DNA from: Heloderma charlesbogerti
Lineage: Eukaryota > Chordata > Lepidosauria > Squamata > Helodermatidae
Direction of reading: 5' to 3'
Length of the DNA: 64,000 bases
Assembly (NCBI GenBank): GCA_026122225.1
Contig: JANEZZ010001862.1
Span: forward strand, 558,001-622,000
Shown here: piece by piece, positions 62,101 to 64,000 of the stretch
Position numbering within the stretch: position 1 is the stretch's first letter
How the letters are laid out: every line of letters starts with the position of its first letter
Program-made: the position numbers and the translations under genes
Notes under the pieces: model-generated
The model's database searches: none
What the model was told of the DNA's origin: nothing
The model's input: only the letters and a program-made list of their open reading frames with translations

Positions 62101-62430
62101 TTGCTCTGTAACAGTCACTGGTATGATGGATACACCCTCAGTTGGAATACGTGGTTTTTCAAAGATCAGGTTTTCTGCTATCCCTGTGTAATAGACATAG
62201 AAGAGGAAGAGCACGGATCACCTTTCTCTGCCAGTGGTTTTAGTAACTGGAAGACTGCTCTAGAGAACAAAAATGGATTTGCTGAGCATTGCTCACCCAC
62301 ATCCCACATGATGGTGATGTTGCGCATGGCAAGTACAGAAGCAGAGGTCAGCGATGTGGAAAAAGATTCACACACGCTTTTCACTTCTGAATGGTTCAGA
62401 AAAATAGGTGTTATCTTACCAAAATAATGA
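62101..62430 (+). pseudogene. Relic of a TTF-type zinc finger (hAT transposase/ZMYM-like)
   Basis: An open frame of 108 codons. It shows WFFKDQVFCYPCVID (CX2C), SGFSNWKTALENKNGFAEHC and the HX5H pair (EHCSPTSHMMVM), then a charged tail ending at TAA. This CX2C-GFSNWK-HX5H arrangement is the TTF zinc finger at the N-terminus of many hAT transposases and ZMYM proteins. No dimerisation or catalytic part follows, so it is a fragment: a decayed transposon or an exon of an unidentified gene. Upstream of the RAPGEF6 promoter on the opposite strand. Confidence 0.6.
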
Positions 62431-64000
62431 AAGGCATGAAGTTCCTAGCAAGACATGAGCTGCCTTTAGGGTGGCTGTAGTGGTCATGGCTCCCTGACTT
62501 ATCTGGCAGAAACCGATGGTAATGGTGAAGGATTGTTCATTGCCCCCTTCCCTTACACAACCTTACCACATGTCATGCTAAAACATGCCAATTAGTGTTG
62601 TGATAAGCATTCCATATTTGAATTGTGTGGGCCTTCATTGACCTTGCATTCACAGCCCTTATGCAGGCTCTTTGTAGCAAGAGAAACATGTAGAGTACAG
62701 TTTCTACAAGTCTACGTTCATTGCATTCAAGTACAAGTCTACGTTCAGTGAATGTGACAAACATGGAAACACTCCAGGAGAGATGTGCCCCTTTATGATC
62801 CGTAGCTGCCACCACCACCATCCTCAAGTTTCCCAGCTTTGAAGCCAAAGGCAGTTCGGAGCTATAGTGAGCATGGTTTTCCAGAAAATTTTCCTATGCA
62901 AATTAATTTGCATAGGGTAATTTGCATTGGAAATTGAAAAACATTTTTACTTTCTAAAGCTTTATTAGGGCTATTTGAGAAATGAAGGAACCCAACAGGG
63001 AGATGGAGAGTTAGTCTTTCTGGAGTAACCCCTGAGGTTCCTCATGTACCCATGGATGTTAATGTTTGCCACAAAGTTTGGCCCATGGAAATGGCTTGGG
63101 GAGGTGTGAATGAGAAGCATCTCCTCTTGATTTTTCTTGTCAGACAGGGGAAAACATCCCATGTGAATGTGAAGGAGGTGCCATGTACATTTGAAGGGGA
63201 TTTTCTTTCTTCCAGATAATGGTGTAGAGAGTTTCTGGGTATAGGTGGGTTTTCTTAAAGGCACAGAAATAGGTGGGGGGGCAGGGGTGTTACACTGTGA
63301 AAGGCTTTATCCAGGTGCTGTGTAGTGAGGAAAATGCAGTGGGCACTGTAGAAGGCTTTCAGGGCAACAGACTGCACAATCCCATATATTCTACTTACAT
63401 TAGGTATCAAAAGGTATGCACACATGCATAGGTGTCGAGGAGTGTGCACACATGAACAGAGGAAAAATTTCTGGATTCCACCCCTACCCCCCTCTACCCC
63501 TGCACAAATATGTTCCATTGTCCTCTGGTACATTTTCCCCTTTCCTCAAGCAGATCCAGAAAGGATAAAAATATTCAGAGCTTAAGATTTAAATATTTTA
63601 CAATACAATCAAGTAATGAAAACAGTAGCAGCATCTTTTTCTGTTCCAGCAGGAATCTTGGAGAAGAACCCAAGGAAAGACCTCATAAAGCCACAGGTTC
63701 AAAGGAGGAACATGTTTTGGAAAGGGAAGGAGGGGAGTGTCTGTAGTTTCTGGAAGATGAAAATGTTTAGAAATCAGATGGTCAATTCTTTTTCCAGAAG
63801 TACCAGTCAATGTTGCCAGACAGAAGTTGTATTAAGTACACAGAGTACTTGGGGAAACATGGAGCGAGGAATAATGAAGAGTCATGATCAAATCAAGGGG
63901 TGAGGTTTAGCCATCAGGGGCGGGGATGTGAGCCAGTGGATTCCAGAAATCCGTAGAGTGTGCACAGAGGTGGGGGAAAGAGAAATGTTAAAAGTGATGG
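62431..64000. other. Intergenic DNA upstream of RAPGEF6, nothing recognised
   Basis: No exon recognised on either strand. A short local inverted repeat TGCAAATTAATTTGCA lies near 62896-62911 and a 17-bp word CAAGTCTACGTTCA-TG is repeated near 62708 and 62732. Confidence 0.4.

Overview
The window is vertebrate nuclear DNA, most likely from a squamate reptile (a lizard or snake; I cannot resolve further). It is intron-rich and packed with retroelements. BovB (RTE), CR1, L2 and L1 LINE sequence lie side by side with 5S-derived and tRNA-derived SINEs and several families of short palindromic DNA transposons. That mixture is characteristic of squamate genomes.

The only host gene I can support is the 5' part of RAPGEF6 (PDZ-GEF2, a Rap guanine-nucleotide exchange factor) on the minus strand. 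Five coding exons can be read in phase: 60139-60071, 30239-30169, 29291-29235, 27416-27333 and 12083-12014. Together they encode residues 1-117, which cover the start of the protein and its first, degenerate cyclic-nucleotide-binding domain. Every exon has GT/AG borders. A CpG island at about 60.37-61.16 kb marks the promoter. Intron 1 is about 29.8 kb, intron 4 about 15.2 kb, and intron 5 runs off the left edge. The rest of the gene lies outside the window.

Layout by region. (a) 1-12 kb is intron 5. It holds an old L2 interrupted by a BovB 3' end, which is itself interrupted by an almost complete 4.2-kb CR1. (b) 12-27 kb is intron 4. It holds a full-length ORF1-only L1-like element, a rearranged three-part BovB locus (15.55-20.40 kb), and two DNA transposons of one hAT-like family. 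One of these carries a striking cluster of nested palindromes. (c) 27-30 kb is the exon 4/3/2 cluster, with a 64-bp tandem duplication that copies a splice donor. (d) 30-60 kb is intron 1. It has L2, CR1, SINE and MITE copies and a CR1 fossil carrying both an L2 and a third hAT-like copy. (e) 60-64 kb is the promoter, then upstream DNA with a relic of a TTF-type zinc finger like those of hAT transposases and ZMYM proteins.

No host non-coding RNA gene, CRISPR array or second host gene could be supported. The interesting material is the structure of the mobile DNA and two features that touch the host gene: the duplicated donor and a strong hairpin in the CpG island. All family assignments were made by reading, with no database search.
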